This document shows, in pieces, positions 1 to 8,677 of a stretch of 64,000 bases of DNA; within the stretch, counting starts at the first letter, position 1, and each line of letters starts with the position of its first letter. A model generated the notes under the pieces. It had not been told where the DNA came from. It made no database searches and was given only the letters and a program-made list of their open reading frames with translations. The stretch lies in NCBI RefSeq assembly GCF_014202075.1, contig NZ_JACHFZ010000001.1, forward strand, positions 620,001-684,000, written 5' to 3'. The stretch is from Brevundimonas basaltis. GTDB taxonomy: Bacteria; Pseudomonadota; Alphaproteobacteria; Caulobacterales; Caulobacteraceae. The translations under genes and the position numbers were made by a program.

Positions 1-151
1 CATAGGCCTCCATGGCCGGCCGGTCGTTCATATCCGTCGGCGGCGCGCCCGCCGTGGATGCGGCGAGCATGTGGGACAGCATGTCGCCGAGCATGACGAT
101 CACGAAGGCCGCAGCCACGCCGGCGACGATGGAAAGGATGGCTCTGAGCAT
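1..151 (-). CDS. Hypothetical membrane protein (partial, N-terminus only)
   Basis: The start codon is at 149-151 on the minus strand and the gene runs off the left edge of the window, so only about 50 residues are visible. The N-terminus (MLRAILSIVAGVAAAFVIVM) is a single hydrophobic stretch with one early Arg, which fits a membrane anchor or an uncleaved signal. A polar segment containing PPTDMNDRPAMEAY follows. I do not recognise the family and assign no function. It is upstream of nothing else visible on this strand; der, the next gene to the right, ends 65 bases away in the same direction. Confidence 0.6.
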   Translation of the reverse strand, partial: MLRAILSIVAGVAAAFVIVMLGDMLSHMLAASTAGAPPTDMNDRPAMEAY

Positions 152-215
152 CTGGAATTCCCCCTGCCCGATACTGGGCCCGGGCGAGGCCGGCGTCAAA
201 GCGACCGGCAAACCG

Positions 216-1838
216 CTATTTCTTCGGCGCGTGCTTCTGGCCTGTGCGAACACGACCCGAGCGCGACACCTGCCTCGCCCCTCCCCGCGCACCCTTCTGG
301 ACGGCGACGGAGGAGCCGGCCTTCTTGTTGGCGCTGGCTTTCAGGCCGGACAGCGGCTTTGACTTGCCCTTGCCGGCCTTTTTCTGCTCCAGCGCCTTGC
401 CGGGCAGGTTGGACAGGCGGTCCTCGCGCTCGGCCTTCTTGATGACCCGACGCGGAGCAGTCTTCGCGTCGCCCTTGTAGCGTTCGGGGCCCGACTTGGC
501 GCCGCCCGGGGCGTAGGGGTTCTCGCTGCCCGATTTGACGATCAGGCGGATCGGGGTACCCGGCAAGTCAAAAGATTCGCGCAGGTTATTGATCAGATAG
601 CGCTTGTACTGTTCCGGCATGGCCTCGGCGCGGCTGGCCATCAGCACGAAAGTGGGCGGCCGGGCCTTGGTCTGGGCCATATATTTGGGCTTGATCCGCT
701 TGCCATCGACGGCGGGGGGCGGATGCCTCTGGGTGGCCAGCGACAGCCAGGTGTTGAGATCCTTGGTCTTGACCTTGACCGACCAGGTGGCGTGGGCCTG
801 CAGCACGGCCGGCATCAGCCGCTCGACGCCGCGGCCGCTGTGCGAGGACAGGGCGACGAACGGCGAGCCCCTGAGCTGGGGCAGCTTGTCCTCGGCCATC
901 TGCTGCAGCTTGGCGAGGCGGGACTGGGGCTCGGTCTCGAGGTCCCATTTGGCCGCGACATAGACCAGCGCCCGGCCCTCGCGCTCGACCAGATCGGCCA
1001 GCTGCAGGTCCTGGGTGTCGAAGGCGTCGTCCTTGTCCATGACCAGCACGACCACCTCGGCGAAGGTGATGGCGCGGATGGTGTCGGCGACCGACAGCTT
1101 CTCCAGCTTCTCCTGCACCCGGGCCTTGCGGCGCATGCCAGCGGTGTCGACCAGCCGGATGTTGTGGCCCTCGTATTCCCAGTCGACCGAGATGGAGTCG
1201 CGGGTGATGCCGGCCTCGGGGCCGGTCAACATCCGGTCCTCGCCGATCAGGCGATTGATCAGGGTGGACTTGCCGGCGTTGGGGCGGCCGATGATGGCGA
1301 TGCGGATCGGCTTGTCCGGCTCGTCCAGCTCCTCGATGAAGATGTCGGCGCTGCCGGCGACGATGGCCGCGTAGAGATCGGCCATGCCCTCGCCGTGCTC
1401 CGCCGAGATGGCCACGGGCTCGCCAAAGCCCAGTGCATAGGCCTCGCCGATGCCGCCGCCGCTCTCGCGGCTTTCGGACTTGTTGGCCAGCAGGATGACC
1501 GGCTTGTGCTGATGCCGCAGCCGCTCGGCGAAGATGCGGTCCAGCGCCGTGACGCCTTCACGGGCGTCCATCATGAACAGGATCAGATCGGCGTCTTCCA
1601 GCGCCGCCTCGGTCTGTTCGCGCATCCGCGCCTCGAGGCTTTCGTCGGTGACGTCCTCGTAGCCGGCCGTGTCGATCAGCGTCAGATCCATGTCGCCGAT
1701 GTTGCCCTCGGCGTAGCGACGGTCGCGGGTCACGCCCGGGCGGTCATCGACCAGCGCAAGGCGCTTGCCGACGAGGCGGTTGAACAGGGTCGACTTGCCC
1801 ACATTGGGGCGGCCGACGATGGCGACCTTGAGAGCCAT
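216..1838 (-). CDS. der: Ribosome assembly GTPase Der (EngA)
   Basis: Der is a double-GTPase needed for late 50S subunit maturation. The 540-residue product shows two P-loops, GRPNVGKSTL near residue 8 and GRPNAGKSTL near residue 185, each followed by a DTAG switch II motif, then a KH-like C-terminal domain. It is about 50 residues longer than the E. coli protein. The excess is a Lys/Gly/Ala-rich basic tail (after about residue 460), plausible as an rRNA-binding extension. It starts 32 bases after the stop of bamB, and the order yfgM-like, bamB, der is the conserved proteobacterial arrangement, so the three are probably co-transcribed. Confidence 0.97.
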   Translation of the reverse strand: MALKVAIVGRPNVGKSTLFNRLVGKRLALVDDRPGVTRDRRYAEGNIGDMDLTLIDTAGYEDVTDESLEARMREQTEAALEDADLILFMMDAREGVTALDRIFAERLRHQHKPVILLANKSESRESGGGIGEAYALGFGEPVAISAEHGEGMADLYAAIVAGSADIFIEELDEPDKPIRIAIIGRPNAGKSTLINRLIGEDRMLTGPEAGITRDSISVDWEYEGHNIRLVDTAGMRRKARVQEKLEKLSVADTIRAITFAEVVVLVMDKDDAFDTQDLQLADLVEREGRALVYVAAKWDLETEPQSRLAKLQQMAEDKLPQLRGSPFVALSSHSGRGVERLMPAVLQAHATWSVKVKTKDLNTWLSLATQRHPPPAVDGKRIKPKYMAQTKARPPTFVLMASRAEAMPEQYKRYLINNLRESFDLPGTPIRLIVKSGSENPYAPGGAKSGPERYKGDAKTAPRRVIKKAEREDRLSNLPGKALEQKKAGKGKSKPLSGLKASANKKAGSSVAVQKGARGGARQVSRSGRVRTGQKHAPKK

Positions 1839-1870
1839 GTCGGCCTTCTAACGCAGAATGGGGCGAACGG

Positions 1871-3295
1871 TCAGCGAATGCTGACCAGAGTGCCCTTGTC
1901 GGTGAGAACGTAGAGGGCGCCGTTGTAGGCGGCCGGCGCGATGAAAGCGGGGGCGCCGAGTCGCAGCGAGGCGGTCTGCAGGCCGGTCTTGGGATCGAAG
2001 GCCACCAGCTCGCCGTCGGAGTTGACCAGCACCAGACGGTTCGAGGCCAGCAGCGGGCCCGACCAGGTCGGGCGCACGGTGCGGTCCCAGAAGCCGAAGA
2101 AGCCGCCTTCCTGACGCACGCGGCCCTCGTTGAGGTCGCGGGTCCAGTAGACTTGGCCCGAGTCGCGGTTGACGACCGTCAGTTCGCCGGTCTTGGAGAC
2201 GAGATAGACGACGTCCCCGACCGGCAGGGGCGCATTGACGCCGGCGACCGGCAGTTGCCATTTGGGCTGGCCGGTCGGCACGTCGATGGCCGACATCAGG
2301 CCCGAGTGGCTGATCGCATAGACGACGCCGCGGCTGACCACCGGACGACCGGCGATGTCGCGGATTTCGGACAGGGCGCTGGTCCGGCTGGTGCGCGACA
2401 GCACCTGCTGCCACACCGGCTGGCCGGTGGAGGCGCGCAGGGCGACCAGTTCCCCGGAGGAGAAGGGCGCGATGACCGTGTCGCCGGTCACGGCCGGGCT
2501 GGTGGCGCGCATGATGCGGGCGGGCTCGGGAATGCCGCGATAGGCCCAGACCTGCCGGCCGGTGTTCACGTCGAGGGCCAGCATCTGGTTCTCGACATCG
2601 ACCACGTAGACGCGGCCGCCGGAGACCGTGGGGGCCCCGTGGATCGGCACGTCGACGGGCGTGGTCCACAGCACCGCGCCGGTGCCCTGATCGACAGCGG
2701 TGACGGTGCGGTAGCCCGAGGCGATGAAGACCTTGCCGCCGCCGACCGCGACGCCGCCGCCGAAGCCGCCGCCGGTCGAGCTGCCGCCGAACAGGTTGAA
2801 GTCCAACAGGCCGCGCTGGAACTCCTTCTCGTCAGGCTTGACGCTGACCTTCCAGGCGACCGAACCGCTGGCGGAGTCGACCGCGGTGACCGTGGCCTCG
2901 CCGTCGAGGACAAAGACGCGGCCGTTGTCGGCGACGACCGGGGCCATGACCTGACGGGTGTCGGACGAACCGGCGCCGATGTCGCGGCGCCAGGCGACGG
3001 CGAACTCGGGGGCCGCGACGACGTGCTCGACCGCATTCTCCGGATTGCCGCCAGGCTGGGTCCAGGCCGCGGCGGGCTGGGGACCAGGCAGGAAGAAGTC
3101 GCGACCGGACAGGGCGGCCGAGGGCGCCAGTTGCTGTTCGAACTCGAGCACCGAGATGCGCTGGCCTTCGGTCGCGCGGGCTTGGGGGGCGTCGGAGCCG
3201 CCGAGACCGAATGGCAGGATGTTGCGGACCGTGCCGCAGGAGGCGACGGTGGCGGCGAGGCCGCACAGCAGGGCGACTTTAAGCACGCGGTTCAT
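1871..3295 (-). CDS. bamB: Outer membrane assembly lipoprotein BamB (PQQ-type beta-propeller)
   Basis: BamB is the propeller lipoprotein that scaffolds BamA in the outer-membrane beta-barrel assembly complex. From the chosen ATG the protein begins MNRVLKVALLCGLAATVASC, a lipoprotein signal with lipobox VASC, and continues with repeated PQQ-type blades (for example VFVLDGEATVTAVDSASGSV and VYAISHSGLMSAIDVPTGQP). A GTG nine codons upstream (3320-3322) overlaps the stop of the upstream gene as GTGA. Translational coupling from that codon is possible, but it would put nine extra residues before the signal; AGGA stands eight bases before the ATG. Second gene of the yfgM-like/bamB/der operon. Confidence 0.93.
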   Translation of the reverse strand: MNRVLKVALLCGLAATVASCGTVRNILPFGLGGSDAPQARATEGQRISVLEFEQQLAPSAALSGRDFFLPGPQPAAAWTQPGGNPENAVEHVVAAPEFAVAWRRDIGAGSSDTRQVMAPVVADNGRVFVLDGEATVTAVDSASGSVAWKVSVKPDEKEFQRGLLDFNLFGGSSTGGGFGGGVAVGGGKVFIASGYRTVTAVDQGTGAVLWTTPVDVPIHGAPTVSGGRVYVVDVENQMLALDVNTGRQVWAYRGIPEPARIMRATSPAVTGDTVIAPFSSGELVALRASTGQPVWQQVLSRTSRTSALSEIRDIAGRPVVSRGVVYAISHSGLMSAIDVPTGQPKWQLPVAGVNAPLPVGDVVYLVSKTGELTVVNRDSGQVYWTRDLNEGRVRQEGGFFGFWDRTVRPTWSGPLLASNRLVLVNSDGELVAFDPKTGLQTASLRLGAPAFIAPAAYNGALYVLTDKGTLVSIR

Positions 3296-3318
3296 GGCGG
3301 ACGTCCTGGAAGCGGGGG

Positions 3319-4089
3319 TCACGGGCGGGCCTGCCCGGCCGGAGCGGTCTCGGCGGGCGGCGCGGCGGGCGCGGCGGGCGCGGCGGGCGCGGCGGGCGCT
3401 TCGACCGGGCCCATGGCGGCGATGATGGCGGGGATGTTGGAGGCGGTGCCGTCGTCGATCGAGGCGAGCGCCAGCTCGGCGCGCTGGCTCAGCTCGCGCG
3501 GGGTGTCGAGACTGTTCTTGAGCACCACGAGGGTCGAACGGGCCTCGGCGGTCTTGCCGTGCTGCAGCTGGGCGGCGGCCAGCGCCTCGCGGGCGAAGGC
3601 GCGGAAGGGCCGCCCCTCTTCGGTCAGGGGTTCGAGCCGGGCCTGAACGTCCTCCAGACTGGCGGTGTCCATCACCAGCAGGGCCGCCTTGTAGGCGGCG
3701 CCGTCGCGCAGCAGGGGATCACGGGAGGCGGCGGCGGCTTCGTCGAACAGTTCGACGGCGGCGGGGATGCGGTTCTGCTGAACGGCGATGCCGGCGCGAT
3801 GCTGCAGCGCCAGCGCCCTGTAGGCGGCATTGCCCTCGTCGGCGGCCTGGACGAAGGCCGCGTCGGCCCCGACCAGATTGTTCGACTCGAGCGATTCGAG
3901 GCCCCGCTGGTAGGCGATGGAGGCCTTGTCGGCCTTCGAGGTCTCCATCTTCTGCCAGCCCCACCAGGCAAGGGCCGCGATCAGGGCGACCAGAAGCACG
4001 CCGCCGACAACCGGCAGCCAGGTGCGGGCCAGCCGCTTGTATCGATCGGAGCGAAGCTCCTCCTCGACCTGATCGAAGACATCAACCAC
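3319..4089 (-). CDS. YfgM-like tetratricopeptide membrane protein
   Basis: 256 residues: a short cytoplasmic N-terminus, one transmembrane helix at about residues 27-45 (LPVVGGVLLVALIAALAWWG), then a periplasmic TPR-like region of helical pairs. This is the architecture of YfgM, an ancillary SecYEG translocon subunit that interacts with periplasmic chaperones. The C-terminus is a low-complexity Pro/Ala tail encoded by a near-perfect 9-bp tandem repeat (about 3357-3402), prone to slippage. Position directly before bamB and der matches the usual yfgM locus, which supports the call more than sequence alone. Confidence 0.85.
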   Translation of the reverse strand: MVDVFDQVEEELRSDRYKRLARTWLPVVGGVLLVALIAALAWWGWQKMETSKADKASIAYQRGLESLESNNLVGADAAFVQAADEGNAAYRALALQHRAGIAVQQNRIPAAVELFDEAAAASRDPLLRDGAAYKAALLVMDTASLEDVQARLEPLTEEGRPFRAFAREALAAAQLQHGKTAEARSTLVVLKNSLDTPRELSQRAELALASIDDGTASNIPAIIAAMGPVEAPAAPAAPAAPAAPPAETAPAGQARP

Positions 4090-4168
4090 GGATACGTCGC
4101 CCCAAAAGTCGCAGAAAATCCAACCGGCCGGACCCTAGAGACTCGTTTCCCGCGCCGCAACGCGGGCG

Positions 4169-5005
4169 CTACGGCGAAACCGGCTTTTTCGAGAAGTAGG
4201 TCTCGACTTCGGCAGGAAAACGGCGGGCGCGGACATCGTCGGCGTAGGCGCCGACCGCCCGGCCGATCTCGGAGCGAAGATCGGCGTAGCGGCGGACGAA
4301 TTTCGGCGTCCAGTCGAACAGGCCCAACATGTCCGGGGTGACGAGGATCTGGCCGTCGCAGGCGGCCGAGGCGCCGATGCCGATGGTCGGCTTGTCGACC
4401 GCCTCGGTGATCTCCCGGGCCAACCCTTCGGCGACGCCCTCGATGACGATGGCGAAGGCGCCGGCGTCGGCGGTGGCCTCGGCCTCGGACATGACCCGCA
4501 ACCGCTCCTCGTCGGTGCGGCCCTTGGCCTTGAACGCCCCGTCGGTCAGCACGGCCTGGGGGCGCAGGCCGACGTGACCCATGACCGGAATGCCGCGCTG
4601 GACGAGGTAGGCGATGGTTTCGGCGACGGTCGGACCGCTTTCCAGCTTCACGCCCTGGGCGCCGGTTTCCTTCATGACACGGGCGCAGTTCTCGTAGGCC
4701 TGTTCCTTGCCGCCTTCGTAGGAGCCGAACGGCATGTCGATGACCACCATGGCCCGATTCGAACCCCGCATCACCGCCTGGCCGTGCAGAATCATCATCT
4801 CAAGGGTGACGCCGACGGTGTTGGGCATGCCGTGCACGACCATGCCGACGCTGTCGCCGACCAGCAACAGGTCGCAATGATCGTCCAGCAGGGCGGCGGT
4901 CGGGGCGTCGTAGGCGGTCAGACAGACCAGCGGCTCGCCGCCCTTGCGCGCCCGGATGTCGGGGGCGGCGATGCGACGGACGGCTTCCTGCTTGTGGCTG
5001 GACAT
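4169..5005 (-). CDS. panB: 3-methyl-2-oxobutanoate hydroxymethyltransferase PanB
   Basis: PanB transfers a hydroxymethyl group from 5,10-methylene-tetrahydrofolate to 2-oxoisovalerate, the first committed step of pantothenate synthesis, in the cytoplasm. The 278-residue protein carries [13 protein letters not shown], the MPFGSYE segment and a KLESG motif (QGVKLESG), all typical of the TIM-barrel family. The ATG at 5005 is chosen because AGGAGG lies six bases upstream; the open frame extends 18 codons further without such a site. It is followed 79 bases later by the yfgM-like gene on the same strand. panC and panD are not in the window. Confidence 0.96.
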   Translation of the reverse strand: MSSHKQEAVRRIAAPDIRARKGGEPLVCLTAYDAPTAALLDDHCDLLLVGDSVGMVVHGMPNTVGVTLEMMILHGQAVMRGSNRAMVVIDMPFGSYEGGKEQAYENCARVMKETGAQGVKLESGPTVAETIAYLVQRGIPVMGHVGLRPQAVLTDGAFKAKGRTDEERLRVMSEAEATADAGAFAIVIEGVAEGLAREITEAVDKPTIGIGASAACDGQILVTPDMLGLFDWTPKFVRRYADLRSEIGRAVGAYADDVRARRFPAEVETYFSKKPVSP

Positions 5006-5085
5006 GGTCGGCCTCCTGTTCGGAGACCGGGATATAGGGCTCCGCGCCCGGCCCGTCATCCCCGGGCGGGGTAGACGGGAAGGGT

Positions 5086-5505
5086 TCAGACTTCCTGCGA
5101 CAGCTTCATCACCCCGGCGGCGGCGACGGCGATCAGGGCGCCGGCGGCGATCCAGAACAACTGCATGCCGCCCATGGAGCCCAGTTCCATATTGGCGAGG
5201 CCGACCTGATCGAGCGCCGACTGGGTCATGTTCTGGACGTTCAGGGACGCGGACTGGATGCCCTGGCCCAGCGCGTCGCCGGCGACCACGCCGTCGCGGG
5301 CGCCGAGATCGATATCGACCTGCATGGTCTCGCGCACGGCCACCGCCCCTCCGATCAGGCCGGCGAGCGACAGGGCGAGAAAGCGGACGCGGGAGCCCTT
5401 CTGAAGACGTTGCTCGACCCGGGCAGTGAACAGGGGGGCGTCGGGCAGCGTGGGCGTCCGCGCGAACAGACGTTCCACGAAGGGATCGAACTCGTCAGCC
5501 GACAT
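5086..5505 (-). CDS. Putative membrane anti-sigma factor-like protein
   Basis: 139 residues from the ATG at 5505, which lies inside the end of the upstream ECF sigma gene (11-base overlap), so the two are translationally coupled. It has a soluble N-terminus (about 40 residues, [18 protein letters not shown]), a hydrophobic segment at about 43-60 and a second near the C-terminus ([18 protein letters not shown]). I see no zinc-binding HxxxCxxC anti-sigma motif. The role as regulator of the adjacent sigma factor is inferred from coupling and membrane topology only. Confidence 0.55.
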   Translation of the reverse strand: MSADEFDPFVERLFARTPTLPDAPLFTARVEQRLQKGSRVRFLALSLAGLIGGAVAVRETMQVDIDLGARDGVVAGDALGQGIQSASLNVQNMTQSALDQVGLANMELGSMGGMQLFWIAAGALIAVAAAGVMKLSQEV

Positions 5506-6055
5506 GCTGCGTTCTCCCCAAGGTTTGAGCGGGTTCCGGCTGGAGCCGCGCGCGGAGTTTATCCAGACCACGTTTGACATGAGACTTCACCGTACCGAGT
5601 GGCAAATTCAGGGCGGAGGCGATCTCGGGATGCGCCATGCCCGCTCCGTGGCAGAGAGACACACAGAGCCGTTCCGGTTCGCTGAGGGCCTTGAGGGCCT
5701 CGTCCAGGTCCATCAGGCCCGCCTGATCGGCGGCGGGCGCGACATCATCCTGTTCGATTTCACCGACGTAACGGGCCTCCTTGGCGACCCGCTTGATATA
5801 GAGGCGCGCCGCGATCCGCTTGACCCAGGCCACGAACGTCCCCTCCCCGCGAAATTCGCCGCAGCGCTGGAAGGCCTGGATGAAGGCGTCCTGGGCGATG
5901 TCGTCGGCGAGCGAGGGCTGGGCCCCCATGCGCCGGAGAAGGGCGCGCACCGCCGAACCGTGGCGGCGCACGAGCTCTCCGAACTCCCGCCGACCGCCCG
6001 CCGCCGCAAGGGCGGCGAGCTCGACGTCGTGCCGGTCGACCAAGGCCTGGGTCAT
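5495..6055 (-). CDS. ECF-family RNA polymerase sigma factor
   Basis: 186 residues with sigma region 2 (about 22-90, including DDIAQDAFIQAFQR) and region 4 (about 118-170, with the helix-turn-helix HPEIASALNLPLGTVKSHVKRG). There is no region 3 or 1.1, as expected for extracytoplasmic-function sigma factors. It follows the DUF6249 gene by 26 bases and overlaps the anti-sigma-like membrane gene by 11, giving a three-gene operon. Which stimulus it answers to cannot be read from the sequence. The -35/-10 consensus it uses is not evident here. Confidence 0.9.
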   Translation of the reverse strand: MTQALVDRHDVELAALAAAGGRREFGELVRRHGSAVRALLRRMGAQPSLADDIAQDAFIQAFQRCGEFRGEGTFVAWVKRIAARLYIKRVAKEARYVGEIEQDDVAPAADQAGLMDLDEALKALSEPERLCVSLCHGAGMAHPEIASALNLPLGTVKSHVKRGLDKLRARLQPEPAQTLGRTQHVG

Positions 6056-6081
6056 GATCTGTCCCCCTGTCCGCCCCGGCC

Positions 6082-6483
6082 CTATTCCTTGTTCGGGTTG
6101 AAGAAGCTGAGCAGAATGAAGGCCAGGCCGATGGTCACCGGAAGGGCAGCCAGACCCGTCATGGCGGCGGACGCGCCCCGAACATCGTGATCGTTCCAGC
6201 CGAGGCTGCTCAGATAGCTGAATGCGGCGAAACCGATGCCCACGGCCAGCCAGATGACGCCGCGGCGCAGGTCGCGGGTCCGTGAGGGCAGTTTGCTGGC
6301 GACGTCGCGGGTCATGGCGTCGACCAGTTCAGGCGGCAGGGGCTGACCCTTGTCGATGGCGTGACGGACCGTGGCCTGTGTTTCCCGGCGATCCCGCGAT
6401 TTCAAATAGGTCGGGCCGAAAAAGACCGCCACGATGGTTCCGAAGAACGCGACGATCGCGACAACCGGAATGAAGTCTTCCAT
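6082..6483 (-). CDS. DUF6249-type small membrane protein
   Basis: 133 residues starting MEDFIPVVAIVAFFGTIVAV: an N-terminal transmembrane helix, a charged cytoplasmic stretch (about 29-68), then two further hydrophobic helices (about 75-93 and 105-127) and the C-terminus FFNPNKE. This pattern fits the DUF6249 family, often found beside ECF sigma genes. The role is unknown. It is first in the operon with the sigma and anti-sigma-like genes; the longer open frame upstream of 6483 has no supporting features. Confidence 0.7.
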   Translation of the reverse strand: MEDFIPVVAIVAFFGTIVAVFFGPTYLKSRDRRETQATVRHAIDKGQPLPPELVDAMTRDVASKLPSRTRDLRRGVIWLAVGIGFAAFSYLSSLGWNDHDVRGASAAMTGLAALPVTIGLAFILLSFFNPNKE

Positions 6484-6908
6484 TGAGGTATCCCCTCTCG
6501 TGTGAAACCGGAGCGTGATGCTTCGGCCTTCTGACGACAAGAGGCGGCGACGGCGGCCTGCGGATGCGATCCGGCGGATGAAACTTTCGTAAAGCGGTTC
6601 AGGCTCGGCCGAAGCGGCGCGAGAGCCAGCGGGCGGCGAGCGCCGAGGGCCGTCGCCAGCACCATCGCGATGGGCTGGATGGCCGCGACCATGCTTTCTG
6701 CGAGGGGAGAGACCACCCGGCTGACGCCCCACAGCAGTGCCGTCGCCTCGATGGACCAGGCGCGCCAGCGGATGCGCTGCGTTTGGCTTTTTCCAGCTGT
6801 CGTGAGCGACGGGTAAGGGGTCCGACCGCCCTGCAACTGCACAGCCTGCCCCGCGTTCGCTGTATGCCGTGCGTTTTTTGCCGGCCGACGCCGCTGGAGA
6901 ACCGCCCC
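6484..6908. other. Intergenic region without a supported gene
   Basis: About 425 bases between the divergent DUF6249 gene (minus) and the DUF2188 gene (plus). It must contain both promoters. On the minus strand one frame reads a protein-like stretch (around 6605-6775, including WSIEATALLWGVSRVV), but it has no start with a ribosome binding site and dissolves into low-quality sequence. It may be the remnant of a decayed gene. No RNA or repeat recognised. Confidence 0.4.
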
Positions 6909-7148
6909 ATGGTCCAGATCACCTATCGTATCGTCGAACACGACGGGGGCTGGGCCTACCAGCTGGGCGACACCTTTTCGGAAACCTATCCTGACCACGA
7001 CTCCGCCCGGGCGGCGGCCGTGGCAGCGGCGCGCGAGCAGAAGGTTCCGGACGAAAACACCCTGATCGAATATGCTGATGCGTCGGGACGCTGGGTGACC
7101 GAACGGGCCGACGGCCATGATCGGCCGCAGACCGAGGTCGAAGGCTGA
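6909..7148 (+). CDS. DUF2188 domain-containing protein
   Basis: 79 residues beginning MVQITYRIVEHDGGWAYQLG, with the small alternating pattern of DUF2188 (an aromatic GWAY element, a DSARAAAVAAAREQ helix and a final strand). The start is chosen for GGAGAA eight bases upstream; the in-frame extension to 6783 is not protein-like. Function of the family is unknown. It stands alone between the ECF operon and the Vgb-like gene. Confidence 0.75.
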   Translation: MVQITYRIVEHDGGWAYQLGDTFSETYPDHDSARAAAVAAAREQKVPDENTLIEYADASGRWVTERADGHDRPQTEVEG

Positions 7149-7238
7149 GGCCCGATTTCGGTCGCAATCTCCGACGGAAGGGGGCGCGTCGTCCGTAGAA
7201 GGGTAACGTTGTCCGCATCACGAACGGAGGGATTCCAC

Positions 7239-8204
7239 ATGCGCTGCTTCTGGATGACGCTGCCCGCAGCGGCGGTCCTCGCCATCGCCGCACCGGCCTG
7301 GGCCCAGCAGGTTCAATACTATGACGTGCCCCCGGGCGGTCGGGCCCACGATGTCGCCGTCACCGCCGACGGCGCGGAGGTCTGGTGGACGGTGCAGCGC
7401 GGCGGCGGGCACGGCATCCTGAACCCGGAGACGGGCGAAACGGTGATCATTCCGCTGGGCGAGGGCTCGGCCCCGCACGGGGTCATCGTCGGCCCGGACG
7501 GCGACGCCTGGATCACCGACGGCGGCCAGAACGCCATCGTCCGCGTCGACCGCGAGACGCGGCAGGTCCGGGTCTGGCCTCTGCCGGAGGACACCGGCCC
7601 GATCAATATGAACACCGCCACCTTCGACCACCGCGGCCGCATCTGGTTCACCGGCCAGACCGGCTTCTACGGCCGGCTCGACCCGGCCACCGACGACATG
7701 AAGGTCTGGGCGGCGCCGCGCGGACGGGGTCCGTACGGCATCACCACCACGCCCTCGGGCGACGTCTGGTACGCCTCGCTGGCCGGCAGCCATATCGCGA
7801 AGGTCGATCTGGACACCGGTGAGGCGACCATCGTCGAGCCGCCGACCCCGAACCAGGGGGCGCGGCGGGTCTGGTCCGACAGCCGGGGCCGAATCTGGGT
7901 CAGCGAGTGGAACAGCGGCAACGTCAGCGTCCACGACCCGCGCGATGGCAGCTGGCGCACCTGGAAGCTCCCGGGCGAGGCCCCGAAGACCTATTCGGTC
8001 TATGTCGACGAGACCGACAAGGTGTGGCTGACCGACTTCGCCGCCAACGCCATTGTCCGCTTCGACCCGGCCACGGAGACCTTCGAGAGCTTCCCGAGCG
8101 ACCGCCCCGGGGCCCAGGTGCGCCAGATGCTGGGTCGGCCCGGCGAGGTTTGGGGCGCGGAATCCGGCACCGACCGGCTGGTCGTCATCCGGCACGGCGA
8201 CTGA
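7239..8204 (+). CDS. Secreted Vgb-like (streptogramin-lyase-fold) beta-propeller protein
   Basis: 321 residues with a cleavable signal peptide (MRCFWMTLPAAAVLAIAAPA, cut after AWAQ), so exported to the periplasm. The rest is built of about six to seven propeller blades repeating the pattern DGDAWITD, RGRIWFTG, SGDVWYAS, RGRIWVSE and TDKVWLTD. That is the virginiamycin B lyase/SMP-30-type fold. True Vgb enzymes linearise streptogramin antibiotics using specific His and Glu residues; I cannot confirm those here, and export makes cytoplasmic drug inactivation unlikely. A cytochrome c gene starts three bases after the stop, suggesting a redox-linked role. Ribosome site GGAGG is seven bases before the ATG. 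Confidence 0.75.
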   Translation: MRCFWMTLPAAAVLAIAAPAWAQQVQYYDVPPGGRAHDVAVTADGAEVWWTVQRGGGHGILNPETGETVIIPLGEGSAPHGVIVGPDGDAWITDGGQNAIVRVDRETRQVRVWPLPEDTGPINMNTATFDHRGRIWFTGQTGFYGRLDPATDDMKVWAAPRGRGPYGITTTPSGDVWYASLAGSHIAKVDLDTGEATIVEPPTPNQGARRVWSDSRGRIWVSEWNSGNVSVHDPRDGSWRTWKLPGEAPKTYSVYVDETDKVWLTDFAANAIVRFDPATETFESFPSDRPGAQVRQMLGRPGEVWGAESGTDRLVVIRHGD

Positions 8205-8207
8205 GGC

Positions 8208-8582
8208 ATGCCCCTTTACTGGCTTCTGCTGACGGCGGTCCTGACGACCCCGCCGGCGCCCCAGTCCGCGCCCGCGCCCGATCCGGGCGAGCGCGCTTTC
8301 CAACGCTGCGCGGCCTGCCATTCCATGCGAGCGAACGATCATGACAATCCGGGACCGAGCCTCAGGGGCGTGCTCGGCCGCCGGGCCGGCGGGGCGTCCG
8401 GTTTCGCCTATTCCGACGCCCTGAAGGCGGCGGGCCGACGGGGCATGGTGTGGGACGAACGGACGCTGGAGCGCTATCTCGCCGACCCCGTAGCCGTCGT
8501 GCCCGGAACCGACATGCCGTATCAGGGCGGGAGCGCCGCCGAGCGGGCGGCGGTGATCGCCTGGCTGCGTCGGCAGCGCTGA
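8208..8582 (+). CDS. Small c-type cytochrome
   Basis: 124 residues: a hydrophobic N-terminal export signal (about 1-20), one heme-attachment motif CAACH at residues 34-38, and a probable distal Met ligand in the GTDMPYQG segment. The rest matches mitochondrial-type class I cytochrome c (NPGPSLRGVLGRRAG and the FAYSDALK helix). It begins three bases after the Vgb-like gene, so both are almost certainly made from one mRNA and act together in the periplasm. Electron partners are not identifiable in the window. Confidence 0.9.
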   Translation: MPLYWLLLTAVLTTPPAPQSAPAPDPGERAFQRCAACHSMRANDHDNPGPSLRGVLGRRAGGASGFAYSDALKAAGRRGMVWDERTLERYLADPVAVVPGTDMPYQGGSAAERAAVIAWLRRQR

Positions 8583-8621
8583 TCCACCACCGGCGCAACG
8601 CCTTGTGATCGATCGAGGGTA

Positions 8622-8643
8622 GGCGCGGGGCGACGCGCCGTTT
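8622..8643 (+). terminator. Candidate terminator after the cytochrome gene
   Basis: Inverted repeat GGCGCG / CGCGCC with a six-base loop (8622-8639) followed by GTTT. The T-run is short, so intrinsic termination is plausible but weak. The GH3 gene starts 35 bases downstream. Confidence 0.4.
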
Positions 8644-8677
8644 AGTCCTGCGTCGTCCCACAGATGGAACCGGTTAC

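Noticed and set aside
723-1913. 396-residue plus-strand ORF opposite der
   Set aside because: It is antisense to der, rich in Gly/Asp/Val/Gln with no domain; a typical GC-rich shadow frame.
4091-4168. Possible terminator between panB and the yfgM-like gene
   Set aside because: Only short GC-rich complementarity (CCGCG / CGCGG) without a T-run.
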